DNA of 64,000 nucleotides from Holophaga sp. (GTDB lineage: Bacteria > Acidobacteriota > Holophagae > Holophagales > Holophagaceae), in assembly GCA_016715205.1 (NCBI GenBank), contig JADKBC010000049.1, positions 434,001-498,000 of the forward strand. Direction: 5' to 3'. Position numbers and translations under genes: made by a program. Positions 38,525 to 48,001 of this stretch are shown piece by piece. How positions within the stretch are numbered: position 1 is the first letter of the stretch; each line of letters opens with the position of its first letter. A model generated the notes under the pieces. That model was not told the origin of the DNA, did not search any database, and was given only the letters and a program-made list of their open reading frames with translations.

Positions 38525-38692
38525 TTACTCCAGGTATTCTCTGCCGATCCACCGCGCCGCCCAGAGGCCCACGCCGCTGAGGATGCTGCCTAGCACCACG
38601 GCGGTGGTAATGCCCACGAAGGCGCCCAACCACCAGCCGAGCCATCCTGCGAGGCTCATGCCGATGAAGCCAAAGATGCCGCGCATGTTCAT
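38525..38692 (-). CDS. Small two-helix glycine-rich membrane protein
   Basis: 55 aa from ATG 38692. Two hydrophobic segments (IFGFIGMSLAGWLGWWLGAFVG and TTAVVLGSILSGVGLWAA) rich in Gly/Ala, then charged WIGREYLE. It resembles small stress-type membrane proteins in layout only. The DUF6485 gene lies next to it upstream. A longer reading to 38815 has an implausible N-terminus. Confidence 0.55.
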   Translation of the reverse strand: MNMRGIFGFIGMSLAGWLGWWLGAFVGITTAVVLGSILSGVGLWAARWIGREYLE

Positions 38693-38693
38693 A

Positions 38694-38891
38694 TCAGGCG
38701 GTGCCCCGGTCCTTACAGAAGGCGGCGAAACTGCGGTCCCAGAGGGCTTCGCCAGCCTTGGTGAACAGGCACCCGGGCACCTCGCCCACGCGCCTGTGTT
38801 TGGTGACACAGGCACAGCACTTGCCCCGCAAGGGGCAGGCCAGGTAGGTGCAGGTGCAGCCCTTCAGGTTTCCCTCCGTGGTGCATTCCAT
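38694..38891 (-). CDS. DUF6485-like cysteine-rich small protein
   Basis: 65 aa with eight cysteines arranged C-x8-C-x-C-x4-C-x5-CC-x-C-x14-C-x16-C, including GKCCACVTKHRR and GEVPGCLF. This is the DUF6485 pattern, function unknown, possibly metal or Fe-S binding. Pyruvate kinase lies just upstream (stop at 38912). Confidence 0.65.
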   Translation of the reverse strand: MECTTEGNLKGCTCTYLACPLRGKCCACVTKHRRVGEVPGCLFTKAGEALWDRSFAAFCKDRGTA

Positions 38892-38911
38892 GGGGCGGCT
38901 CCCGGGTCGGT

Positions 38912-40333
38912 TCAGTAGGTCAACACGCGCATCATGTTCGTGCTGCCAGCCGTCCACAGTGGGTGGCCCAGGGTCATCACCACGCGATCCCCGGCCTTCA
39001 AACCATGCTCAGCTTTCAGGATCGGTTCGATGGAGGCCACCATTTCGGAAAGATGCTCCGCGCGGGGGACCACCAGACTTTTGACACCGCGCAGCATGCC
39101 CATGCGGCGGGCGTTCTTCACATCAGTGGTAGCGCCCACCACGGGAGTATTGCCCGCCAGGCGGCTCACCATGCGCGCGCTGCCGCCGCCCTCGGTGAAG
39201 ACCAGCAGCAGCTTGGCCTTCAGCTCTTCGGCGGTGCGGCAGGCGGCAAAGGCCACGGAGATATCCGTGCGGGTGGTGAGGGATTCCGGCAGGCGATCCG
39301 CCCGTCGTCCGGAGGTGGGTGGCACGTGCATGTCGGCATCTTCAGCGATGCGGGCCAGCCACTGCACGGCCTCCAAGGGATACCGCCCGGCGGCACTCTC
39401 GGCGCTGAGCATCACCGCATCGGTGCCATCCCAGATGGCGTTGGCGATATCACTGGCTTCGGCGCGGGTGGGCTGGGGATTCTCGATCATGCTTTCCAGC
39501 ATCTGGGTGGCGGTGATGACAGGCTTGAGGGCCTGGCGGGCCATGCGGATGATGTGCTTCTGGAGGCTGGGCACCTTTTCGACCCCCAACTCCACGCCCA
39601 GATCGCCCCGGGCCACCATCACGCCCCAGGAACACTGGAGGATTTCCGTAAGGTTATCCAAGGCCTGCGGGTGTTCGATCTTGGCGATCACCGGTTGATT
39701 GCCGCCGAAGGCACGAATGGTGGCCTGCAGGGCCTGCACATCCGCCGCCCGGCGCACGAAGCTCTGGGCGAAGAATTCCACACCCTGCTCGATGCCCCAC
39801 TTGATGTCTTCCAGATCCTTGGGTGTCAAGGGGTCGAAGGCCACGTCCAAACCGATGGGGTGCACGCCCTTCCGTGGTTTCAGCAGGCCGCCCACCTTGA
39901 CCTTCGCCCCGATGAAGCCGCTGCGAACTTCGGTCACTTCCAGTTCCAGATTGCCATCATCGAGGAGCCAGGATTGGCCGACCTTGGCACCCCGGAAAAG
40001 TTCGGGGTGGGGCAGGGGGATGGCCCACGCAAACCCGGCGGGTGCTTCCGCTTCGGCAGGGTACAGGGCACCTGCGCTGCCTTCGACCAACTGAATTGGT
40101 TCCATCTTTCCCACCCGCCATTTGGGCCCTTGGAGGTCTAGGAAAATGGGGATCCGGCGGCCCAGGTGCTCGGTGAGTTCCCGTACCTGATTGAAGAAGG
40201 GGGTGCGCTCTTCGGGAGTGGTGTGACTGGCATTGATCCGGACGGCATCGGCGATTTCGAGCACTTCTTTCAGGGGGCCATTGTTCCAAAGGGCCGGGCC
40301 CACGGTGATCACAAGCTTTGTCTTTCGCACCAT
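38912..40333 (-). CDS. pyk: Pyruvate kinase
   Basis: 473 aa. KTKLVITVGPAL N-terminus, RINASHTTPEE, substrate loop IAKIEHPQALDN (catalytic Lys), GDLGVELG, ATQMLESMIENPQPTRAEASDIANAI, DAVMLSAESAAGRYPLE. Makes pyruvate and ATP from PEP. Start is ambiguous: ATG 40333 or 40342, or GTG 40330, given the purine run just upstream. Divergent from a Fis-like regulator and followed by two small genes. Confidence 0.93.
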   Translation of the reverse strand: MVRKTKLVITVGPALWNNGPLKEVLEIADAVRINASHTTPEERTPFFNQVRELTEHLGRRIPIFLDLQGPKWRVGKMEPIQLVEGSAGALYPAEAEAPAGFAWAIPLPHPELFRGAKVGQSWLLDDGNLELEVTEVRSGFIGAKVKVGGLLKPRKGVHPIGLDVAFDPLTPKDLEDIKWGIEQGVEFFAQSFVRRAADVQALQATIRAFGGNQPVIAKIEHPQALDNLTEILQCSWGVMVARGDLGVELGVEKVPSLQKHIIRMARQALKPVITATQMLESMIENPQPTRAEASDIANAIWDGTDAVMLSAESAAGRYPLEAVQWLARIAEDADMHVPPTSGRRADRLPESLTTRTDISVAFAACRTAEELKAKLLLVFTEGGGSARMVSRLAGNTPVVGATTDVKNARRMGMLRGVKSLVVPRAEHLSEMVASIEPILKAEHGLKAGDRVVMTLGHPLWTAGSTNMMRVLTY

Positions 40334-40468
40334 TTCCTCCATTCTTTCCACAGGTATTCCGCAGAGTTTTCCACAGCCTTCGACGCGAATCCCGCGAGAA
40401 ATGAGGCTTCGCAACTCATTTTATCGATGCTACCTTCGATGCTCACCTTTTTTAGAACGGAAACCCCA

Positions 40469-40693
40469 ATGCGTCGGCTACTGCAGGAACTCGTCGAAGA
40501 AATGGTGAAGAAGGAGATTCCTCTGGAACTCGCCAAACGAGAGTTCGAGCGCGCCTACCTGCTGCAAATTGTGGCGGCCCACGAAGGCAATCAGAGCGCG
40601 GCCGCACGATCCCTTGGCATCCACCGTAACACGCTCTCGAAGAAGCTAGAGCCAATGGTGGTCTCCCTGCGGTATCCTGAAGCTCACTGCTAG
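40469..40693 (+). CDS. Fis-like helix-turn-helix protein
   Basis: 74 aa (84 aa if from ATG 40439). Ends with a Fis/NtrC-type recognition helix: QIVAAHEGNQSAAARSLGIHRNTLSKKL. The rest is an amphipathic helix. It probably binds DNA as a dimer. It starts 136 bp from the pyk start in the opposite direction and lies 66 bp before gap, so it may regulate these glycolytic genes. Confidence 0.75.
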   Translation: MRRLLQELVEEMVKKEIPLELAKREFERAYLLQIVAAHEGNQSAAARSLGIHRNTLSKKLEPMVVSLRYPEAHC

Positions 40694-41764
<1,071 letters not shown>

Positions 41765-41780
41765 GAAGACTTGAACCTCC

Positions 41781-41811
41781 AAAAGACCGGCCCCCTGGGC
41801 CGGTCTTTTTA
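41781..41811 (+). terminator. Intrinsic terminator after gap
   Basis: Perfect 13-bp stem (41781-41793 with 41797-41809) around a 3-nt loop, ending in a T-run. Strong rho-independent terminator. Confidence 0.9.
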
Positions 41812-41879
41812 TACCTGGGACTGAACGCCGCAGATGGTTCTTCGTAGCCATGGCATTGTGCTTGGCTCGAGGTCCATGA

Positions 41880-44047
41880 ATGAACGCTGCGATTCCCTTT
41901 CTGGTTGCGACGGCGCTGGTGGCGGGGCAGGCCCCCCAGCCCCCGCGCCTGGCGATGCCGAGGCTTCCCAAGGCACCGTCCATGGCACGGATGCGGACCT
42001 CACCACGTGGGCTGGGGCCCTGGTGGTGGACGATTTCGGCATGATCATGCCTGATGACAAGGGTGAGAACCGCTGGCGCACGGTGGCGCACCTGGCCTGG
42101 GGGCCCGACGCGGTCTACGTCGCCATGGAGGCTTTCGACCCTGAGCCCTCTCAGGTGCGTGGTTGGCCCCACAAGCGGGACGATTTCGGTGATCAGGAAC
42201 TGGCCATTCTCGATCTGGATCCCTCGGGCAAGGGCCAAAGCTGCCTGCGGCTCATCGTCACACCGCTGGGCGGGCAAATGGATGCAATCGTGCAGGACAG
42301 CAAAGGCGAAGATTACAGCTACGACTGTCTGTGGGATTCCGCCGGGGTGCGCACCCCCCAGGGCTATGTGGTGAAGTTCCGGGTGCCCTACAGCAGCCTG
42401 CGGCGAATGCCGGGCGATTGGGGCGTGCGGATGCTGCGGATCATTCCGCGAGAACGTCGCTACGGCATCACCTGGCCCCGCATGAGCCGCGATATCCAGT
42501 GTGATATCTGCCAAATGGCCAAGGTCTCTGGCGCGCCCGTGGAAAAGCCGGGCTCACCCTTCCTTCTCATTCCTTTTGCGGCGGCCAGTCGGGAGGAATC
42601 CCTGGAGCGCGCCACCCTGGGACGACCCGAAGCCCACCAGCGGCTGGGTTTGGACCTGCGATATTCCAGCACATCGTTAACCCTGGATGGCACCTATCGC
42701 CCGGATTTCAGCAACATCGAGGCGGATGTGGATCCCCTGCAGATCAATAGCCGATTCCGCGTGCTGTACCCAGAAAAGCGCCCCTTTTTCCTGGAAGGCA
42801 CCGACCTTCTGGGCGTGGAAGGTGCTCAGAGGCAGTTCTTCAGCCGGTCCATCATCGATCCCCTCTACGGCATAAAGGCATCGGGCCAGGCCTCCTGGGC
42901 CAGTTGGAGCCTGCTCACGGCCAAGGATCAGGGCGGTGGTGTGGCCCTTGGCTATAACGGTGCCTCCGGCGTGGACGCACTGCCGACTCGGGACACCATT
43001 GCAGCCATGCGGTTTCGCACCGATTCCCGAGGTAGTGCCATTACGCTGCTGGGCACGGATCGGCTGCTGCTGGGAGGACCTGAAGCCTCTGGGGGTCGCA
43101 GCGGTGGGGTGTATGTGGATCAGTACTTGGGCACAGAGTGGCATGTGATCGCCAGTGGCATTCGTGCGCTTTCCCGGCTGCCTCAGGCCGATGGCACCGT
43201 ATCGGTAAGCGATGGCAGTGCTGCCTCGGCGGAATTGGATTGGAACAACCGGAATTGGGGTGCAGCCGCCTGGACCAATGCCACAAGCCCTGGCCTCGTG
43301 CTGGTATCTGGCTTCACTAACTTGCAGGGCTACCGCACCTGGGGGGCCAACGTGAGTTGGCGGGAGCGCTGGAACACCGGGCGTTTTGCTCAGGCCTCAG
43401 TCAATTTGAGCTACCAGAACTACCAGTGGTGGGACGCCGCGCCCATGGATCACCTGCCGAGCCTGAACGCCTACCTGGAAACCGTGGGCAGGTGGAGCGC
43501 AAACGTGAGCTTGACGGCGGGCGGACGTTCCTGGGCCGAGGGGCGTTCCGTGGGCACCCGTGGGGTCACGCTGAATGTTGGTTGGCGGCGCCACGGCTAT
43601 TTCCAGGCCTGGACCAACGAACGATGGAGCCGCACCATCGATCTCGAGACGGGCGACGCCGCGATTCTTCGCAGGGCCAGTGTTGGTGCGAACGGCAATC
43701 TCTCGGCCTTCGGGTATGAGGTCTCGGCACAGGACACCCGCTTGGATCGGGAAGCGGATGGCGCTTGCCTCATTCGGGCGCGCCAGGTCACCGGTATGGC
43801 TGGTTGGCAGTTGCCAAGGCACTTCTATGTGAGAACCCAAGGCTTTGTGGTGTGGTACGACGAACCGGGCCATGCCACCACCGAGCGCTACGCCAAACTG
43901 CTTGCGGGTTGGCAGCCCAATGCCTTCACCCAGGCCTACCTGGGCTGGTCCACCCGGCGGAAGCGGGATCCCTTGGATCATCTTGAACGCGAGCAAATGA
44001 CGGATCGCGGGCTTTTCGCCAAGGTGGCGTACGCCTTCCAGTTCTAG
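41880..44047 (+). pseudogene. DUF5916 outer-membrane protein, apparent frameshift near the N-terminus
   Basis: From ATG 41880 (GAGG 7-8 nt upstream) the frame encodes a good signal peptide, MNAAIPFLVATALVAGQA, and a proline-rich stretch, but then runs out. The family body (TDADLTTWAGALVVDDF onwards, about 690 residues, beta-barrel C-terminus ending F-Q-F) is in the frame starting at 41876, which has no signal peptide. A missing base near 41978-41986 joins the two. Members are outer-membrane proteins with a carbohydrate-binding family 9-like N-terminus. Overlaps the HAD gene end by 4 bp. Confidence 0.75.
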
Positions 44048-44739
44048 GTTCCTTCTTGATCAACCAGCCACTGCGGCAGGAGGCCCAGGTGCGCCAAGGT
44101 GGCGAATGCGCCTGGGTCTGCGTCTTCCACGTGTTCATGGATCCAGGTGGTTTCGTAGGGAACATGCACGGCATGGGCGCCCAGGGCCACCGCGGGCAGG
44201 ATATCGGATTTGACGGAGTTGCCCACCATGAGGAACTCACCTGGGGTGATCTGGTGTTTTTCGAAAATGCTGCGGTAGGTCGTTTCGTTTTTGTCGCTCA
44301 CGACTTCCACCGCTGAGAAGAAATCGCCCAACCCTGAGCGGGCCAGCTTGGCTTCCTGATCGAGGAGATCTCCCTTGGTGATGACCATCAAACGATAGCG
44401 GCCCTGGAGTGCCATGAGCGTCTCCCGAGCCTGGGGCAGGGGTTCCGTGGGATGGGCGAGCATCTCTTTGCCAAGATCCACGATGGCCTGGATCTCATGG
44501 CCCGTAACCTGACCCTCCGTGAGCTCGATGGCCGTTTCGATCATGGAGAGCACAAAGCTCTTGATGCCGTAGCCAAAATGACTCAGGTTGCGCATCTCCG
44601 TGGCGAAAAGGCGTTCCTGGATCCAGGTTTCATCGTGATAGGCCGCCAGCATGCGGCGGAAACTGGCCTCGGCATCGCGGAAATAGGCTTCGTTGTGCCA
44701 TAGCGTGTCATCGGCATCAAACGCGATCACGCGAATCAT
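44044..44739 (-). CDS. HAD-superfamily hydrolase (probable phosphatase)
   Basis: 231 aa. Motif I FDADDTLW (nucleophile Asp and acid/base Asp), helical cap, motif II VITKGD (Thr), lysine region, motif IV MVGNSVKSDI. Acts on phosphate monoesters. AAGGAGAG 6 nt before ATG. Starts 96 bp from the divergent GAPDH-like pair. A role in clearing wrongly made sugar phosphates is conceivable but not shown. Confidence 0.85.
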   Translation of the reverse strand: MIRVIAFDADDTLWHNEAYFRDAEASFRRMLAAYHDETWIQERLFATEMRNLSHFGYGIKSFVLSMIETAIELTEGQVTGHEIQAIVDLGKEMLAHPTEPLPQARETLMALQGRYRLMVITKGDLLDQEAKLARSGLGDFFSAVEVVSDKNETTYRSIFEKHQITPGEFLMVGNSVKSDILPAVALGAHAVHVPYETTWIHEHVEDADPGAFATLAHLGLLPQWLVDQEGT

Positions 44740-44834
44740 GTGGTTCTCTCCTTGGCCAAGGATACCCCGCCCAAGGCCAGCAGGCCTGCGATGGCAGGCC
44801 GCCCCATGCGAGAATGAAAGCTGGAGGATGTTGC

Positions 44835-45833
44835 GTGAAGGTTGCCATCAATGGCCTAGGCCGCATCGGTCGCTTGGTTCTGCGTCACCTGATGAAGGTG
44901 CCCGAGCTGGAAATCGCAGCTGTCAACGACCTTGCGGAACCACGGATCCTGGCTCACCTCATCAAGCATGATTCCGTGCATGGCCGCGCCGCCTTCCCGG
45001 TTTCCTTTGATGACCAGCATTTGATTCTGGATGGCATTCGGGTGCCGGTGTTTCGGGAACATCATCCAGCCAACATCCCCTTTGGACCCACCGGTGCAGC
45101 ATTGGTGCTGGAGTGCACCGGGCGCTTCACGGATCGGATCTCGGCTGCCGGCCATCTCAAGGGCGGAGTGAAGCACGTGCTCATCAGCGCACCTTCGGAG
45201 GAAGCCGACTGCACGCTTGTCATGGGTGTGAACGAACAGACCTTCAACCCGGCCAAGGATCACATTCTGTCGGCGGCCAGTTGCACCACGAACGGCCTGG
45301 CCATCATGGCCAAGGTGCTGGACGATGCCTTCGGCCTGGACTATGGCCTGATGACCGCGGTGCACAGCTACACCAGCGATCAGAACATTCTGGATCTTCC
45401 CCACGAGGATCTTCGGCGCGCGCGGGCCGCGAGCATGAGCATGATTCCCACCTCCACAGGCTCCGCCCAGGCCATCGACCTGGTGCTGCCGCACCTTCGC
45501 GGCCGTCTGGATGGCATTGCGGTGCGGGTGCCCACCCCCGATGTGAGCCTCACGGATCTCACCGCGATTCTGCGGCGCACGGTGACCCGGACCAACGTGA
45601 ATGAAGCCTTTGAAGCCGCAGCCCGCGGCTCTTTGAACGGCTTTCTGGAGGTGCTGGACGAGGAATTGGTCAGCACCGATTTGGTGGGTACGGAGGCCAG
45701 TTGCCTGTTCGACCCCTTCCTCACCAAGGTGATGGACGGCACGATGGTGAAGGTGCACGGCTGGTACGACAACGAATGGGCCTACGCTGCGCGTCTCAGG
45801 GACTTGGCTCTGCTCGTGGCGGGGGCGCCATGA
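44835..45833 (+). CDS. Divergent GAPDH-family protein, first of an overlapping pair
   Basis: 332 aa from GTG with GGAGG 7 nt upstream. NAD-binding GLGRIGRLVLRH and NDLAEPRILAH are intact, catalytic Cys in SAASCTTNGLAIMAKV is kept, but the second Cys and the Pro of the canonical CTTNCLAP are lost. It keeps IPTSTGSAQAI (phosphate site), VRVPTPDVSLTDL and WYDNEWAYAA. Probably an oxidoreductase on a phosphorylated aldehyde, perhaps a different one. The stop overlaps the next ATG. Confidence 0.85.
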   Translation: MKVAINGLGRIGRLVLRHLMKVPELEIAAVNDLAEPRILAHLIKHDSVHGRAAFPVSFDDQHLILDGIRVPVFREHHPANIPFGPTGAALVLECTGRFTDRISAAGHLKGGVKHVLISAPSEEADCTLVMGVNEQTFNPAKDHILSAASCTTNGLAIMAKVLDDAFGLDYGLMTAVHSYTSDQNILDLPHEDLRRARAASMSMIPTSTGSAQAIDLVLPHLRGRLDGIAVRVPTPDVSLTDLTAILRRTVTRTNVNEAFEAAARGSLNGFLEVLDEELVSTDLVGTEASCLFDPFLTKVMDGTMVKVHGWYDNEWAYAARLRDLALLVAGAP

Positions 45834-46837
45834 TCGGCATCAACGGGCTGGGGCGCATTGGACGGCTGGCCGCACGCAGCCTGGCTCTGCGGGTGCCTGG
45901 GCTTTTACAGGCCATCAATGATCCGGCGGAACTCGACACGCTGGTGCACCTGCTGCGCTACGATTCGGTGCACAGCCACGATCACCTGGACGTGGCAGGA
46001 GAAACCAGTAACGGCCAGGATTTTTTGTTGATCGAAGGGCAGCGCATTCCGTTGTTCCACGGAAAGGCCCCAGCGGACATTCCATGGACAGATACCGGCA
46101 TTCGGCTCGTGGTGGAATCGTCAGGTCGTTTCACCAAACGGGCGGATGCGGCGCGTCATTTGCGAGGCAGCATCAGTCACGTTCTTCTGAGTGCGCCCAG
46201 TCCAGATCCCGATTTCACGGTGATCGCCCCTGTGAATGGTATGGAATTGGATTTAGCCCAGCACCGGGTGATTTCCAACGCCAGCTGCACAGCGCATGCT
46301 ACAGCTCCCATGCTGGCTGTATTGGAAAGGGCCTTTGGTCTCCAGGCCAGCACCATGAGCACCGTGCATGTGGCCACCAACGATCAGCGCCTGGTGGACG
46401 CGCCCCATGCGGATTTGCGCCGGGCCCGCGCGGCCATGATCGGCATTCATCCCACCACCAGTAGTGCCTTTGGCGCCCTGAAAAAGGCCATGCCCTGGTT
46501 GCGGGCCGATTTCGATGGCTGGGCGCTGCGGGTGCCAACCCTCAGCGTCAATCTGGTGGATCTGACCGCCACGGTGAAACAGGATGTGTCGGTGAACGCC
46601 GTGAATGAGGCCTTCCGCGTGGCCGCCTGCGGCGAACTGAAGGGCATTCTCGGCATTGCCGAAGCTCCCTTGGTGAGTTGTGATTTCACGGGGCGTGAGG
46701 AAAGCGTGGTCATGGACCTGGAACTGACCCGGGTGCTGGGTGGCCGGTTTCTCAAGGTCTTCGGCTGGCACGACAACGAGATCGCCTATGCCGCTCGGCT
46801 GGTGGAGCTGGTTCGGTACATGGCGGAAAGACTCTAA
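45830..46837 (+). CDS. Divergent GAPDH-family protein, second of an overlapping pair
   Basis: 335 aa, starting at an ATGA overlap. GINGLGRIGRLAARS binds NAD(P). Active-site segment is ISNASCTAHATAPML: catalytic Cys kept but TTNC replaced by TAHA. The phosphate-site TGAA segment becomes TSSA (HPTTSSAFGALKK), and WYDNEWGYS becomes WHDNEIAYAA. So the gene has changed at several substrate-contact positions. Its activity cannot be predicted; it may pair with the preceding subunit. Confidence 0.8.
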   Translation: MIGINGLGRIGRLAARSLALRVPGLLQAINDPAELDTLVHLLRYDSVHSHDHLDVAGETSNGQDFLLIEGQRIPLFHGKAPADIPWTDTGIRLVVESSGRFTKRADAARHLRGSISHVLLSAPSPDPDFTVIAPVNGMELDLAQHRVISNASCTAHATAPMLAVLERAFGLQASTMSTVHVATNDQRLVDAPHADLRRARAAMIGIHPTTSSAFGALKKAMPWLRADFDGWALRVPTLSVNLVDLTATVKQDVSVNAVNEAFRVAACGELKGILGIAEAPLVSCDFTGREESVVMDLELTRVLGGRFLKVFGWHDNEIAYAARLVELVRYMAERL

Positions 46838-46957
46838 ACGAAATCAGCCATAAAGAACGCTGAGATGGTGCACCAAAGCTAGTATTTGTGCACGTTGTGC
46901 GCGTCTCGTGGCCAATGTATCTTTTCAACCTGTTCCTCTGGAGCTTACCCAGGCCCT

Positions 46958-48001
46958 TCAGCCAAGCTCTTCCAGCGCATCGACAAGCAGTCTTCGCGCC
47001 ATGGCGTAATCCAGGCGGCGCCTTCGTCGGCCTTCATGGTTGTTGCCCTTGAAGGGAGATAGCACAAGGTCATGGCTAGCGTGCCGAAGTACCGCAAGAC
47101 GCCGGTTGGCGATGGCAATCAGCTCGTCTCTGCGGCTCGCGGGTAAATTTTTGATGCTGAGGTAGGTGAGCAGACGGCTGGAAACTTTGATGTTTTCTCG
47201 GCCGTACGCAAAGGCTTCCGCTGGCAGGAACGCGATGGGCGCTGCGGGATCTGTGCTGTCCACTGCACGCAGCGCGATGGCCCCCTTCGGGTCGTTGAAG
47301 CGAATGGTGGTGTTCCGTGGCACTGACCGTCGCAGCGCGGCAAGGCTACCCATTGAGAGGCAAAATGAATCGTCCACGAACAGCTTTGCGTCATCTTCTC
47401 CCGTGGTTTTCTGGTGGTCGAAGCACGCGACGCAAACGGGGTTATCGGTGTCCTGGAATGGGCTGCGTTCCAGCACCGAAATTAATACCAACGCTTGTTT
47501 TGGGAAATCACTGTTGAGAAAGGTTTCCGGAATGATGGCCACGGTGAAACGGGCGGCTTCCAGGCAACGCGTAAGCGCAATCTGATAGAGATCATCCAGA
47601 CCCGCGTCAGCATAGTACGAAGCCACCGTTTCACCCACGCCCTTGCGGCTAGCACTGTGTTTGGCCAGGTAGGGTGGGTTGGTGACGATGATGGCGTCCG
47701 TGGGTGGGATGTGCCGCAGGGAATCCAAGATGGGCCAGCGCTCCGCATGCAGATCGAATCCCGCCACCGGCTGCTGGAAACGCTGGGCACAGGCCTCAAG
47801 CAAATGGCCCTCCCCCGCGAATGGGTCCAGGAAGCCATTGGCATTCATTAATGCCACCTGGATGAATTCCATGACTGGGCGTGTCAGCCAATGATCCTGA
47901 GTCGTGTAGTACCGCCCACCCGAGGTCCTGGCGGCATCGATGTCTTTGTAGCGGTTCCGGGCGCGGGAAATCAGCATCCGTGCTGTGGCGGGCTGACTCA
48001 T
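46958..48001 (-). CDS. Orphan adenine-specific DNA methyltransferase-like protein
   Basis: 347 aa. SAM-binding FLDPFAGEGHLLEA near residue 57 and catalytic NPPYLAK (motif IV) near 107. These are N6-adenine or related amino-methyltransferase features; no restriction enzyme, specificity subunit or helicase lies nearby. C-terminus is basic (RRRRRLDYAMARRLL). It could modify DNA or RNA. The start overlaps the BrkB-cNMP stop by ATGA, so it is expressed with that gene. Codons are less GC-rich than the neighbours, hinting at transfer. Confidence 0.75.
   Translation of the reverse strand: MSQPATARMLISRARNRYKDIDAARTSGGRYYTTQDHWLTRPVMEFIQVALMNANGFLDPFAGEGHLLEACAQRFQQPVAGFDLHAERWPILDSLRHIPPTDAIIVTNPPYLAKHSASRKGVGETVASYYADAGLDDLYQIALTRCLEAARFTVAIIPETFLNSDFPKQALVLISVLERSPFQDTDNPVCVACFDHQKTTGEDDAKLFVDDSFCLSMGSLAALRRSVPRNTTIRFNDPKGAIALRAVDSTDPAAPIAFLPAEAFAYGRENIKVSSRLLTYLSIKNLPASRRDELIAIANRRLAVLRHASHDLVLSPFKGNNHEGRRRRRLDYAMARRLLVDALEELG

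Noticed and set aside
46838..46957. Possible tRNA or terminator between the GAPDH pair and methyltransferase
   Set aside because: No cloverleaf, no T-arm motif and no stem plus T-run found.
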